Part shown: positions 16,965 to 25,900 of the stretch, piece after piece | How the letters are laid out: every line of letters begins with the position of its first letter | Numbering within the stretch: the first letter of the stretch is position 1 | Made by a program: the position numbers and the translations under genes | Notes under the pieces: generated by a model | What the model was told of the DNA's origin: nothing | What the model saw: only the letters and a program-made list of their open reading frames with translations | Database searches by the model: none | Source of the DNA: JAAYDF01 sp964511155 | GTDB taxonomy: Bacteria; Planctomycetota; Phycisphaerae; UBA1845; PWPN01 | NCBI GenBank assembly: GCA_964511155.1 | Contig: CAZEEJ010000033.1 | Span: 1 to 39,332, forward strand | Length of the DNA stretch: 39,332 bases | Direction of reading: 5' to 3'

Positions 16965-18506
16965 ATGAAGTACGGCATGATGATCGCGGGGTTGTGGGTC
17001 GGCCTGTTTGCCTGCCATGCGGCGGCGGAGACCGTGCGCGTCGGGGCCAAGAACTTCACCGAGCAGGAGATCGTGGCCGAGCTGGTCGCCCAGCTCATCG
17101 AGCGGTACACGGACCTGACGGTGGAGCGGCGGTTCGGGCTGGGGGGGACGGGAGTCTGCCATGCAGCGCTGGTCACCGGCCAACTGGATCTCTACGTGGA
17201 ATACACGGGCACGGCGGTGCTCGACATTCTCAAGCAGCCGGCGGCCGGCGGCCGGGACGAGGTCCTGCAACAGGTGGCCCGGGCGTACCTGGAGGAGTTC
17301 GACCTCGAATGGCTGGCGCCGTTGGGGTTCAATAACACCTACGCACTGAGCGTGCGCGGCAAGGTGGCTGAGGAAAAGGGCTGGCGGACGGTCAGTGATC
17401 TGATCCCGGCTGCGGACCGGCTGCGGGCGGGGTTCACCAGCGAGTTCATCGAGCGGCCGGACGGCTACCCGGGGCTGACGCGGGTGTACGGTTTGCGGTT
17501 CGGGTCGGTGACGGACCTGGACCCCGGGTTGATGTGCCAGGCGGTCTCCGAGGGGCAGGTGGACGTGATCAGCGCGTTCGCCACGGACAGCCGGCTGCTG
17601 GTCTACGGACTGGCGATGTTGCGGGACGATCGTGGGTTCTTCCCGCCGTACGATGCGGCCCCGGTGGTCCGGGGTGAGCTTTTGCAGGCACATCCGGAGC
17701 TGCGGGCGGCGCTGCTGCCGCTAGCGGGCGCGATCGACGACGAGACGATGCGCTCGCTGAACCACCAGGTGGACGAGCAGGGCCGGCGGCCGTCGCGGGT
17801 GGCGCGTGACTGGCTGGATGCCCGGCGAGGGAATGCTCCGGCGGCGACGCGGCCGGCCCGTCAGGCGGGTCGGCCGGGCATGTGGACGCTGGTGATGAAC
17901 CGCCGGGCCGAGCTGGCCCGCAAGACGGGCGAGCACGTGACCCTGACCGGTCTGGCGCTGCTGGTGGCGGTGCTGGCCGGCGTGCCGTTGGGGGTGGCCA
18001 TCCACCGGTACCGGGGGGCCAGCGCCTGGGTGTTGGCGGGGGCGGAGATCGTGCAGACGGTGCCCAGCCTGGCCATGCTGGCGTTTCTTTTTGCGCTGTA
18101 CAAGGTGCTCGGGATGTGGCCGGCCGTCAGTGCCCTGGTGTTGTACGCCTTGTTGCTGATCGTGTTGAACACATTCACGGGGTTGAAGGAGATCCCGCCG
18201 CGGATCATTGAGGCGGCCCAGGGCGTGGGCATGTCGAGCCGGCAACGGCTGTGGATGGTGGAGCTGCCGTTGGCGTTGCCGATCATCGTGGCGGGCGTGC
18301 GAACGGCGGCGGTGTGGACGGTAGGGATTGCGACGCTGTCGACGTACATCGGCGCGGGTGGGCTGGGCGATTTCATCAGCCGGGGGCTGGCGCGGAACAT
18401 GCCGGAGCTGACCCTGCTGGGGGCGGTGCCGGCAGCGCTGATGGCGGTGGTGCTGAGTATCGGCATCCGGACGTTGGAGCGCAAGCTGGCCCGTGGGGTG
18501 TCGTGA
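16965..18506 (+). CDS. OpuC-type substrate-binding protein fused to permease
   Basis: 513 residues. A signal sequence (MIAGLWVGLFACHAAA) leads into a type II osmoprotectant-binding domain (about 25-290) with VRVGAKNFTEQEIVAELVAQ and LYVEYTGTAVLDIL, family hallmarks. After a Pro/Arg-rich linker (about 290-305) the permease follows: HVTLTGLALLVAVLAGVPLG, several membrane segments, and the EAA loop IIEAAQGVGMSSRQRLWMVE ending LPLALPIIVAG. Order is binding domain first, permease second; the fusions I know in this family (OpuCB/CC-like, EgtU) are mostly permease first. Topology still works if the permease N-terminus is outside. ATG at 17880 within the linker has no Shine-Dalgarno, so a real fusion is preferred. 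GGAGAGG lies 7 nt before the start. Ligand may be choline, betaine, carnitine or a relative. Confidence 0.92.
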   Translation: MKYGMMIAGLWVGLFACHAAAETVRVGAKNFTEQEIVAELVAQLIERYTDLTVERRFGLGGTGVCHAALVTGQLDLYVEYTGTAVLDILKQPAAGGRDEVLQQVARAYLEEFDLEWLAPLGFNNTYALSVRGKVAEEKGWRTVSDLIPAADRLRAGFTSEFIERPDGYPGLTRVYGLRFGSVTDLDPGLMCQAVSEGQVDVISAFATDSRLLVYGLAMLRDDRGFFPPYDAAPVVRGELLQAHPELRAALLPLAGAIDDETMRSLNHQVDEQGRRPSRVARDWLDARRGNAPAATRPARQAGRPGMWTLVMNRRAELARKTGEHVTLTGLALLVAVLAGVPLGVAIHRYRGASAWVLAGAEIVQTVPSLAMLAFLFALYKVLGMWPAVSALVLYALLLIVLNTFTGLKEIPPRIIEAAQGVGMSSRQRLWMVELPLALPIIVAGVRTAAVWTVGIATLSTYIGAGGLGDFISRGLARNMPELTLLGAVPAALMAVVLSIGIRTLERKLARGVS

Positions 18507-18629
18507 GCGCGGGGCGGACGGTCCGGCGCCGAGGGGGGACATCGGGGGATTGGGCGAAGAGGCAAGCACGCCGCGGATTCTGTGCGTTCACATGGCTTGC
18601 ATAGTGGGGTTGGGGTAGACTGTTGGCGC

Positions 18630-18751
18630 CGGCCGCCACGGGGGGCGGCCGCTACGGGTGTGGCACCGGCGTCCCGTGGGTGTGGCACCGGCGTCTCGCC
18701 GGTGCGGGGGGATGGTTTATGCGCCGGCCGCCGCGGGGGGCGGCCGCTACG
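18630..18751. repeat. Two copies of a CGGCCGCC hairpin flanking GTGGCACCGGCGTC repeats
   Basis: Copies lie at 18630-18656 and 18725-18751 (CGGCCGCC, G-run, GGCGGCCGCTACG), and a relative lies at 7731. Between them GTGTGGCACCGGCGTC occurs twice. The second copy ends right at the GAAGGAG Shine-Dalgarno of the next gene, so folding could affect its translation. The 258-bp gap has no other gene. Confidence 0.75.
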
Positions 18752-18764
18752 AAGGAGCGTGGTG

Positions 18765-19526
18765 ATGGGCAATGTGATCGCGTGTCGGCTACTGAGTTAC
18801 GGCAAGTATCAGGATCGCGGCTGGTCGCATCTGCCTGAGATCGGGGTGCGCAACGTGGAGCTGCCGGCGCCCGAGCCGGGTGAGCTGGCCGCGGTGCGCA
18901 AACGGCTGGCGGATCATGGCTTAAAGGCGACCTCGCTGCAGGCGAAGTGTGACGCGACGCGGGATGACGCGGTCGAGGTCATGCGGCCGCAGTTGCAGGC
19001 CTGCGCGGACCTCGGGGCGAAGATCTGCTTCCTGAGTGCCAAGGCGGGCGAGACCGATCCGGCGATCGTCTGGGCCCACCTGCGGGCGATCGGGGACGTG
19101 GCGGCGGGGCTGGGGGTCATCGTGGCCCTGGAGACGCACCCGGACCTGATCACCAACGGCGACCGCGGCCGGGCGACCATCGAGGCGATCAATCACCCGG
19201 CGGTACGCATCAACTTCGACACCGCCAACGTGTACTTCTACAACCAGAACGTCACGGCGGTCGGCGAGTTGAGCAAGCTGATCGACTACGTGGCCTCCGT
19301 GCATCTCAAGGACACCACCGGCGGCTACCAGGACTGGACGTTCCCCACGCTGGGCACCGGGGTGGTGGACTTCCCCGAGGTCTTCCGCATGTTGACCGCT
19401 CGGGGCTTCGCCGGCCCGTTCACGATGGAACTCGAAGGCACCAAGGGCGTGGAACTGGATGAGGCCGGCCAACTCCAGTACATCGCCGACTCGGTGGCCT
19501 ACCTGCGACGCATCGGGGCTCTATGA
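18765..19526 (+). CDS. Xylose isomerase-like sugar phosphate isomerase/epimerase
   Basis: 253 residues, a TIM barrel of the AP-endonuclease-2/xylose-isomerase-like family. Metal-binding positions expected in this fold are visible: Glu in VALETHPD, Asp in INFDTANVY, His in VASVHLKDT and Glu in FTMELEGTKG. Such enzymes isomerise or epimerise sugars, inositols or keto-acids; the exact substrate is not readable. GAAGGAG 7 nt before this ATG and the conserved MGNVIACRLLSYGKY start fix the N-terminus. It overlaps the next gene by 4 nt (ATGA), implying coupled expression, and heads a catabolic block with an enolase-superfamily enzyme, a dehydrogenase-like protein and a LacI regulator. Confidence 0.85.
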   Translation: MGNVIACRLLSYGKYQDRGWSHLPEIGVRNVELPAPEPGELAAVRKRLADHGLKATSLQAKCDATRDDAVEVMRPQLQACADLGAKICFLSAKAGETDPAIVWAHLRAIGDVAAGLGVIVALETHPDLITNGDRGRATIEAINHPAVRINFDTANVYFYNQNVTAVGELSKLIDYVASVHLKDTTGGYQDWTFPTLGTGVVDFPEVFRMLTARGFAGPFTMELEGTKGVELDEAGQLQYIADSVAYLRRIGAL

Positions 19527-20647
19527 TCCGCATCGAGACGGTCGACGTTTACCACGTCCGCGTGCCTTTGGTGTATCCGTTCCGCACGGCCTACGGCAGC
19601 GATGACGCGATCGAGTCGGTGCTGGTGCGCATGGGCAGCGGAGATCTGTACGGGTGGGGCGAGGCCCAGCCGTTCAGGTTGCCGACCTACAGCCCGGAGT
19701 ACTCGGCTGGCGTGTACCGCACGGTGGTGGACGTTTTGGCCGGGGCGTTCCTTGGGCAGTCCATAGCCGACGGGGAGGGCCTTCAGGCCCGGCTGGCGTG
19801 CTTCAAGGGAAACTACTTCGCCAAGGCGGCGCTGGACATGGCCTGGTGGGACTTGGCCGCCCGGCAGCGGGAGCTGCCGTTGTGGAAGGCGCTGGGCGGG
19901 GCCCATGACGTGATCGAGGTCGGGGCGGACTTCGGCGTCATGGAGAGCCTGGACGCGCTGCTCGGCAAGATCGACGAGGCGGTGCGGGCGGGGTTTGCCC
20001 GGGTGAAGCTCAAGTACGCTCCGGGCTGGGACCTGGAGATGGTGGCCGCGGTCCGCCAAGCGTTTCCCAAGCTGGTCTTCCATATCGACTGCAACAGCGC
20101 GTACACGCTCGATGACCTGCCCATGTTCCGTGAGTTAGACCGGTTCGGGCTGGCGATGATCGAGCAGCCGCTGATGCACGACGACCTGATCGACCATGCG
20201 ACGTTGCAGCGGCAGATTGAGACGCCGATCTGCCTGGATGAGAGCATCACCTCGGCGGCCAAGGCTCGCAAGGCGATCGAAATCGGCGCGTGTCGCTGGG
20301 TGAACATCAAGCCGGTGCGGGTGGGCGGGCTGACCGAGGCCCGCAAGATCCACGATCTGTGTGCCCAGGCGGGCGTTCCGTGCTGGGTCGGGGGCATGTT
20401 AGAGACGGCGGTGGGGGCCGCACATTGCATGGCCATGGCGACGTTGACGAACATCCGGTATCCCAGTGACATCTTCCCGAGCAGCCGGTTTTTTGCGCGG
20501 GATCTGGGTCGGCCGGAGATCGTGCTCTCCGGCCCGTCACAGGTGACGCTGCCGGCCGGTCCGGGCGTGGGGGCGGAGCCGGATGAGGAGATGCTGGAGC
20601 GGTGCACGGTTGAGCGTATGCGGCTGGGGGAGTGGGGAGCGAGTTAG
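19523..20647 (+). CDS. Enolase superfamily enzyme, OSBS/N-acylamino-acid racemase type
   Basis: 374 residues with the capping domain first and then the barrel. Catalytic positions of the MLE subgroup are visible: the Lys pair in RVKLKYAPGWD, metal ligands Asp in FHIDCNSAY, Glu in AMIEQPL and Asp in CLDESI, and the second Lys in VNIKPVRVGG. PCWVGGMLETAVG is the characteristic OSBS/NSAR end block. Automatic naming would be menC (o-succinylbenzoate synthase), but no menaquinone gene is near and the neighbours are sugar catabolic, so racemase or sugar-acid dehydratase activity is as likely. It starts inside the stop of the epimerase gene. Its TAG lies inside an 8-bp tandem repeat. Confidence 0.88.
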   Translation: MIRIETVDVYHVRVPLVYPFRTAYGSDDAIESVLVRMGSGDLYGWGEAQPFRLPTYSPEYSAGVYRTVVDVLAGAFLGQSIADGEGLQARLACFKGNYFAKAALDMAWWDLAARQRELPLWKALGGAHDVIEVGADFGVMESLDALLGKIDEAVRAGFARVKLKYAPGWDLEMVAAVRQAFPKLVFHIDCNSAYTLDDLPMFRELDRFGLAMIEQPLMHDDLIDHATLQRQIETPICLDESITSAAKARKAIEIGACRWVNIKPVRVGGLTEARKIHDLCAQAGVPCWVGGMLETAVGAAHCMAMATLTNIRYPSDIFPSSRFFARDLGRPEIVLSGPSQVTLPAGPGVGAEPDEEMLERCTVERMRLGEWGAS

Positions 20648-20676
20648 CGAGTTAGCAAGTTAGCGAGTTAGCGAGC
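20639..20676. repeat. 8-bp tandem repeat overlapping a stop codon
   Basis: About 4.5 units of GC(G/A)AGTTA. The TAG of the enolase-superfamily gene (20645-20647) bridges the first two units. Confidence 0.85.
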
Positions 20677-20730
20677 TTGGTCTTGCTCCGGGCTTGCCGC
20701 TTCGCGGTGCGTGAGGGCGGCAGGGGGTCG

Positions 20731-20776
20731 GTGCGAAGCCGCAAGCGGCGAGGGTCGTGCGAAGCCGCAAGCGGCG
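20731..20776. repeat. Two copies of GTGCGAAGCCGCAAGCGGCG
   Basis: Perfect copies lie at 20731-20750 and 20757-20776, with a third at 9984-10003. Each can form a GCCGC-AA-GCGGC hairpin. They lie just before the Gfo/Idh-like gene start. Confidence 0.8.
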
Positions 20777-20794
20777 GGCGTCGGGAACAGCGGC

Positions 20795-21820
20795 ATGGCG
20801 GTCTTGAAAGTCGGACTGATGGGGCTGGGTCGCGGCGGGCAGCGGGTTGCCGAGGTCCTGCTGCACAGCTCGTGGTGCGAGCTGATCGCGGTGGGCAGCT
20901 CGAAGCCGGAACGGATCGACCTGTTCACCAGCCGTTATCCGGGGATTGCGGCCTACAACGACTTTCGGCTGATGATCGTCTCGAACGCCCTGGACGCGTT
21001 ATTCATCGCGGCCCCGCCGTACCTGCGAAGCAAGTACCTGGCTCTGGCGGCGGAGCGGGGTGTGCCGGTGTGGATGCTGCCGCCGCCGGCGCGGCGGTTT
21101 CAGGAGGCGGTGGAGATCCTCCGCCCGTTCGAGGCGGCGGGCTGCCCGATCGTGGTGTCGCGTAGCTGGGGCGTCGAGGCTGCATTGCAGTGGGACGCGC
21201 TGGGTCTGGAGCGGATCGGGCGGTTCTTCCTCGCTCGGGCGAACGTGATGCTGTGCGGGGAGGAGGATCTGGGCTGGCGCGGCGACCTGCAACGGGCGGG
21301 CGGGGGCGTCCTGCTGGATCGGGCGTATCCGGTCATTGATTGCCTGGTGCAGGCGATGGGGATGCCGGGCACGGTCTACGCCCGGACCTCCGGGGGCTCG
21401 CGGCCGAGCGATCGGTCGTCGTACGACACGGAGGACACGGCGGGCGTGGTCTGCCAGTTTCCCGGCGGCGGGCTGGCGGTGCTGAGCGCTTCCTGGGCGG
21501 CCGGGCCGGCCGAGGAATCACTCGACTTGTACGCCCCGGATGGAACGGTGCACGTCGATGCCCGCGAGGTGGTGGTCCGGGACCGTGTCGGGCAGACGGA
21601 GGTGAGCCGCCAGTCCCGTCCGGAGAACGTGTTTCGGCCGCAGATCGAGGATTTTCTCAGTGAGCTGGCGTCGTCTCCGCGGCGGATGCGTTCGACGTTG
21701 CGGCAGCACCTGCCGGCCCTGGCGCTGATCGAGGCGGCGTACCTGTCGGCGCGAACCGGGCAGCCGGAAAGTCTGGCGACCATCTTTGACATTCATGACG
21801 TTTCGCAGCAGGGTCCGTAA
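20795..21820 (+). CDS. Gfo/Idh/MocA-like protein lacking catalytic residues
   Basis: 341 residues. The N-terminal Rossmann motif is VGLMGLGRGGQRVAEVL, and the middle has the family's IAAPPYLRSKYLALAAERG. Where active members have E-K-P after this helix, this one reads VWMLPPPARRFQEA, so the catalytic Lys is absent. Where they have GGGxLLDxGxHxID, it reads GGGVLLDRAYPVIDCL, so the His is absent as well. It may bind NAD(P) or a sugar without standard redox chemistry. The chosen ATG begins right before the Rossmann strand; upstream in-frame codons read through repeats. Shine-Dalgarno is weak. It follows the enolase-superfamily gene by 147 bp and precedes the LacI gene by 38 bp. Confidence 0.85.
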   Translation: MAVLKVGLMGLGRGGQRVAEVLLHSSWCELIAVGSSKPERIDLFTSRYPGIAAYNDFRLMIVSNALDALFIAAPPYLRSKYLALAAERGVPVWMLPPPARRFQEAVEILRPFEAAGCPIVVSRSWGVEAALQWDALGLERIGRFFLARANVMLCGEEDLGWRGDLQRAGGGVLLDRAYPVIDCLVQAMGMPGTVYARTSGGSRPSDRSSYDTEDTAGVVCQFPGGGLAVLSASWAAGPAEESLDLYAPDGTVHVDAREVVVRDRVGQTEVSRQSRPENVFRPQIEDFLSELASSPRRMRSTLRQHLPALALIEAAYLSARTGQPESLATIFDIHDVSQQGP

Positions 21821-21825
21821 GGACG

Positions 21826-21831
21826 TATAAT
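21826..21831 (+). promoter_or_regulatory. Perfect -10 box upstream of the LacI gene
   Basis: TATAAT lies 6 nt after the preceding stop codon and 28 nt before the LacI start. No strong -35 lies at 16-18 nt, so strength is uncertain; a TTGACA at 21786 is too far away. Confidence 0.4.
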
Positions 21832-21858
21832 GAGACAGCGCACCGTGGGCGGAACCCT

Positions 21859-22935
21859 ATGCCGGAAAGCCAGAAGAAGAAGCCCCGACCGACGATTCAG
21901 GCGATAGCCGAGCGTGCGGGGGTTTCGCGCGCGACGGTATCGCTGATTCTGACGAACCGGCCGGAAGTGGTGAGCCGGTTCAAGCCGGCCACGGTGGCCA
22001 AGGTGCGTGCCCTGGCGGAGGAGATGGGGTACACGGCGAACCTGATGGCCATCAGCCTGCGGAGCGCCCATCCGTCGTTTTTCGGGCTGGTGCTGCGTGG
22101 GCGGGGGGTGGCGGACGCTCATTCGTGGCACCATCAGGCGCTCGAGGGTCAGTTCGTGACCGGGGTGATGGAGGCGGCCCGGCTGCGGAAGCTGTTCTGC
22201 GTGCTGGCGACGCAGGAGTCCCCGGACGCGGAGGCGGCGGCCCAACGGGTGCGCGGGTTGATCGACGGCGGGGTCTTCGGCGCCATCGTGCGTACGCCGG
22301 TACCCGGCCTGGACGAGCCGCTGCGGCGGCAGATCGAGCAGGGCCTGCCGGTGGTGATCGTCTTCCCGGAGCATCCGACGACGTGCCCGTCGAACGCGAT
22401 CGACGTGGACAACCCGGGCGTGGGCCGCATCGCGGGCGAGCTGCTGCGCGACGCCGGCCGGCGGCGCTGGCTGATCATCAGCGACGACTTTCTGTGGGAG
22501 CCGATCCGGCTGCGCGAGGAGGGGGCCCTGGCGGTGGCCAACGAGGCCGGCGTGGCCATTGAGTTGCTGGATATTCCCTCCGATATTGGGGAGGCGGGGA
22601 TCGTGCCGTGGCTGGCGCCGCGGCTGAAGGATATTCGCCCGGACGGCATTTACGCGGCGTCCTCGGTGGCCAGCGTGGGGACGCTGCATTCCTGCCTGGA
22701 GGCGGGCCTGCGCGTGCCGGAGGATACCTGCCTGGTCGGCTGCGATGCCTCGTTCTGGCGCGTGCCGGGCTGGTCGGCGATCACCTCCGTGGACGTGTCG
22801 TGGTATGAGGCGGGCGATCTGGCCGTCCGCAAGATGGTCGAGCTGCAGGAAACGGAGCAGGCGGTGTTCGACAACATCCGGCTCTCCCCCCAGGTGCGGG
22901 CGGGCGACACGTGCCCGGTACCCGCGGACGCGTAA
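21859..22935 (+). CDS. LacI/GalR family transcriptional regulator
   Basis: 358 residues. The N-terminal helix-turn-helix is TIQAIAERAGVSRATVSLIL followed by the hinge region MGYTANLMAISLRS. A periplasmic-binding-like ligand domain follows, with LVLRGRGV, FGAIVRTPVP, DVDNPGVGRIAGELL and VGCDASFW. LacI regulators here typically respond to a sugar or sugar acid. It has its own -10 box and lies between the catabolic enzymes and the large secreted hydrolase, 33 bp before the latter, so control of this block is the simplest reading. No clear palindromic operator was identified. Confidence 0.92.
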   Translation: MPESQKKKPRPTIQAIAERAGVSRATVSLILTNRPEVVSRFKPATVAKVRALAEEMGYTANLMAISLRSAHPSFFGLVLRGRGVADAHSWHHQALEGQFVTGVMEAARLRKLFCVLATQESPDAEAAAQRVRGLIDGGVFGAIVRTPVPGLDEPLRRQIEQGLPVVIVFPEHPTTCPSNAIDVDNPGVGRIAGELLRDAGRRRWLIISDDFLWEPIRLREEGALAVANEAGVAIELLDIPSDIGEAGIVPWLAPRLKDIRPDGIYAASSVASVGTLHSCLEAGLRVPEDTCLVGCDASFWRVPGWSAITSVDVSWYEAGDLAVRKMVELQETEQAVFDNIRLSPQVRAGDTCPVPADA

Positions 22936-22968
22936 CTGGTATTTACTCGTATTAACGAAGGAAGTGCG

Positions 22969-25900
22969 ATGAGGCAGAACCTGGTGAGCCTTGCGTTGGC
23001 AACTCTGTCCACAGGCTGGTCCGTGGTGGTGGCGGCGGGTTACACACCGCCGGAATACCCCGCCCAGGCCGCGACGATCGGGCGTATCGCGGCGACGGTG
23101 CCGCCGCAGGTCGCGGTGGGTGAAGCCCTGGCGGTATCCTTCGAGGTCGAGGCCGCCCGGGAGGCGGATGCGCCGCGGCGACTCTGGCTGCACCTGGTTC
23201 GGGAAGGCAAGGTCATGCACGTGGCCGTTTTTCCGCCGTGGCCGGCACCGGGTCTGGAAAATGATGCGCTGCCCGTCGGTCGGGCCGTGAAGCTCGGGCC
23301 GTTCGATACCGTATTGCCGGCCGATCTGCCCGGCGGAGCGTACGAATGGCGTGCGGGGGCGTACTTGGAATCCGTCACCGCCAACGGTCGAATGGCCGTG
23401 CGGGCTCCGGACGAAAACCGCGAGCGGATCATCATCAACACCGGCACGTTCACTGACAAGTTCGGCGTGGCACACCGCTGGCACGTCAACGAGGCCCACA
23501 CCCTCTTCTGGGACGGCGAGCCCTTCATCCCCGTTGGCGGGATGCTCATTCCCGACGGCAACTTCGATACGTTCAAGAGCCAGATCGATCTGCTCATCAG
23601 CTTCGGTGTGCGCGACGTTTACTGGAACGTCGGCAACAGCGTGCAGATCCCCCGTACCTGGGAGACCAAGAACGACGATCAGCTCCGCCTGTTCCAGCGC
23701 TGCATCGACTACATGGACGCGGCGGGCATGCGCTACGGGATGCAGTGCTCGGGCCTGCAGGCCAGGGGCGATGCGTGGGAGTTGATGGGCGGCCCGAACG
23801 GGGACATCACCATCGCCCCGGACGGCTCGTCGAAGCTGTCCAACCCGGGGTCGGACCTGTGGCTCAAGGACGGCCGCCTGTATACCGCCCGACGGCACCT
23901 GCGCGAGGCGGTCTGCCTCATCAGTGAGCGGGACAGCGGCCGGGTTCTGCGCCACCACAAGCTGGAGGTAGTGCACGATGATCGGCCCGGCGAGGGCGAC
24001 AAGCCGCGCGGCGAAGAGCACCGGATGGCCCGGGTCGAGTTGAACAACCTGCCGGCCGGCGAGTACGTCGTCCACTTCAACCTCGCCTGGCGCCGTGACG
24101 AGTGGAACGACAACATGTACTTCTGGTCCGAGGAGACCGAGCGGTACTACCAGGCGATCCGCGATCTCTACAGCCAGGTCCGCATGGGCCCGGGCTTCCG
24201 CTTTTTTGTCGACGTGTTCTGGAACGAAAACAACTTCAACCACAGCATCGTGCCCGCGGCCCCGTCGTTCCGGGACGCGTACGCGCGGTACCTTGAAGGC
24301 CGCTACGGCGCGATCGACGGCTTGCGGGCCGCCTGGGCGCTGGACGATCCGACCGCCGTGCCGGACTTTGCCTTCGCCGCCAAGCTGCTGCCGATGCGCA
24401 CCCTCCGCGATCGGCAGACGGATACCGAATGGGACTATCTCGTGCACGTCGAGAGCGGCGAGCTGGTCCGCTGTCTCCGCTCGACCAGCCAGCATCGTTA
24501 CGACCTCGTCGAGTCGGTCGGCCTGCAGGTGCGCGACTTCCACAACGAGATCGCCGACGTCTTCAAGAGGCTCCACGACGTGCCGGTGGTCTTCAAGTTC
24601 TTCTCCGGCATCGACTGGTGGCACATCAACGACGCGGGCATCCCCGGCGGGTTTGACGGCGTGGGGATGGAGTCCTACGGCGTGGGCGAGCCGATCCTCA
24701 CCTTCATGGGCATCCCCCCGCTGTCCTCTTGTGCCCAGGCGACCAAGACCATGTGGCTGATCGTCACCGAGATCGGCGAAGGCAACCACCAGGACCAGGC
24801 CCTGGAGCGCAACAAGCTGTTCGGCCTGACCAGCCGGCTGGGCACCGCTTACCCCACCTGGGTGTCGCTGATGAGCGGCGGGGCCAAGGGGATCTACCAC
24901 TACTACATGCTGGCTTCGCCTGGGGTGGACAACATCTGGTCCGACGCTGTGATCCGCGACCCGCGGCAGCTCGAATGGCTGGGCACGCTCCGCGAGATCG
25001 CTGAGCACGCCCCCGGGCTGGTGGACTACCGCCCGACGGTCTACTACCGCTTCCCGGCCATCTTCCACCCGAACTCCGGGCTCACGTACTCCGACCCCTA
25101 CCGCGACTACCACAACAGCGACACGCTGTGGTTCGTCGATCCGCCGGGCAAACTGCCCAACGGGGCCTGGATGCTGCCGACCTTCTCGCTGCGGCCGGCC
25201 ACCGACATGATGTTTATCAACCTGGAGAACAGCCCGGCCTCGCTGCGCTATGCCGCCGAAGTGACGGCCTATCTCGCCACCGGGCAGCGGGTCACTTGGG
25301 TGGGCTACCGCCGCGACCGGGGCGTGTTCCCGGACATCGACCGGTACTACACGGACGAGTTCGCCCAGGACGACGACGGGGTCGAGTTCCAGGTGTTGCA
25401 GCCGCCAGCCGGGGCCGAGATCGTGGCCCGCAACCGGACCGGCCAGGTCTGGAACTTCATCACCGGCCCGGTTCAGATCGTCAGCAAGAACGCCGAGGTG
25501 AAGCCTGGGTGGCGGCCGCAGCAGGTGGTCTTTGACGGCCGCGATCACTCCTTCGATTACGCCTCGTTCATGGAAAACGACCTCGGCGTGCACAGGCTCG
25601 ATGTTGGTCCGGAGTTCGAGGCCTTCACCTATACGGCCGGCGACGAGAGCGTGACGGTGATCGGGCTCGCACCGCCGCTGGATTCGACCATTCGGCTGGG
25701 CGAGGCCCTGCCGCCGTTCAGCCTCGACGCGACCAGCAATCTTGCCCCGCCGCCGCCGAGGAAGCCGTACCCGGTGACTTTCACCGTGCCGGCCGACGCG
25801 CGGGCCGGGACGCGCGTGTACTGGGCCGACGGCACGCCGACCGAGGTAGCGATGGGCAGCGGTGCCGCGTTCTGCTTCAAGCTGGTGCCCGATGACCGCA

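Noticed and set aside
19523..20647. Calling this gene menC of menaquinone synthesis
   Set aside because: OSBS and N-acylamino-acid racemase cannot be told apart by the visible motifs, and no men gene is near.
21793..25593. Very long open frame (over 1200 codons) on the minus strand
   Set aside because: It is antisense to the LacI gene and large hydrolase, which have clear domains; high GC at third positions opens such frames. Its translation is Arg/Val/His-rich without motifs.
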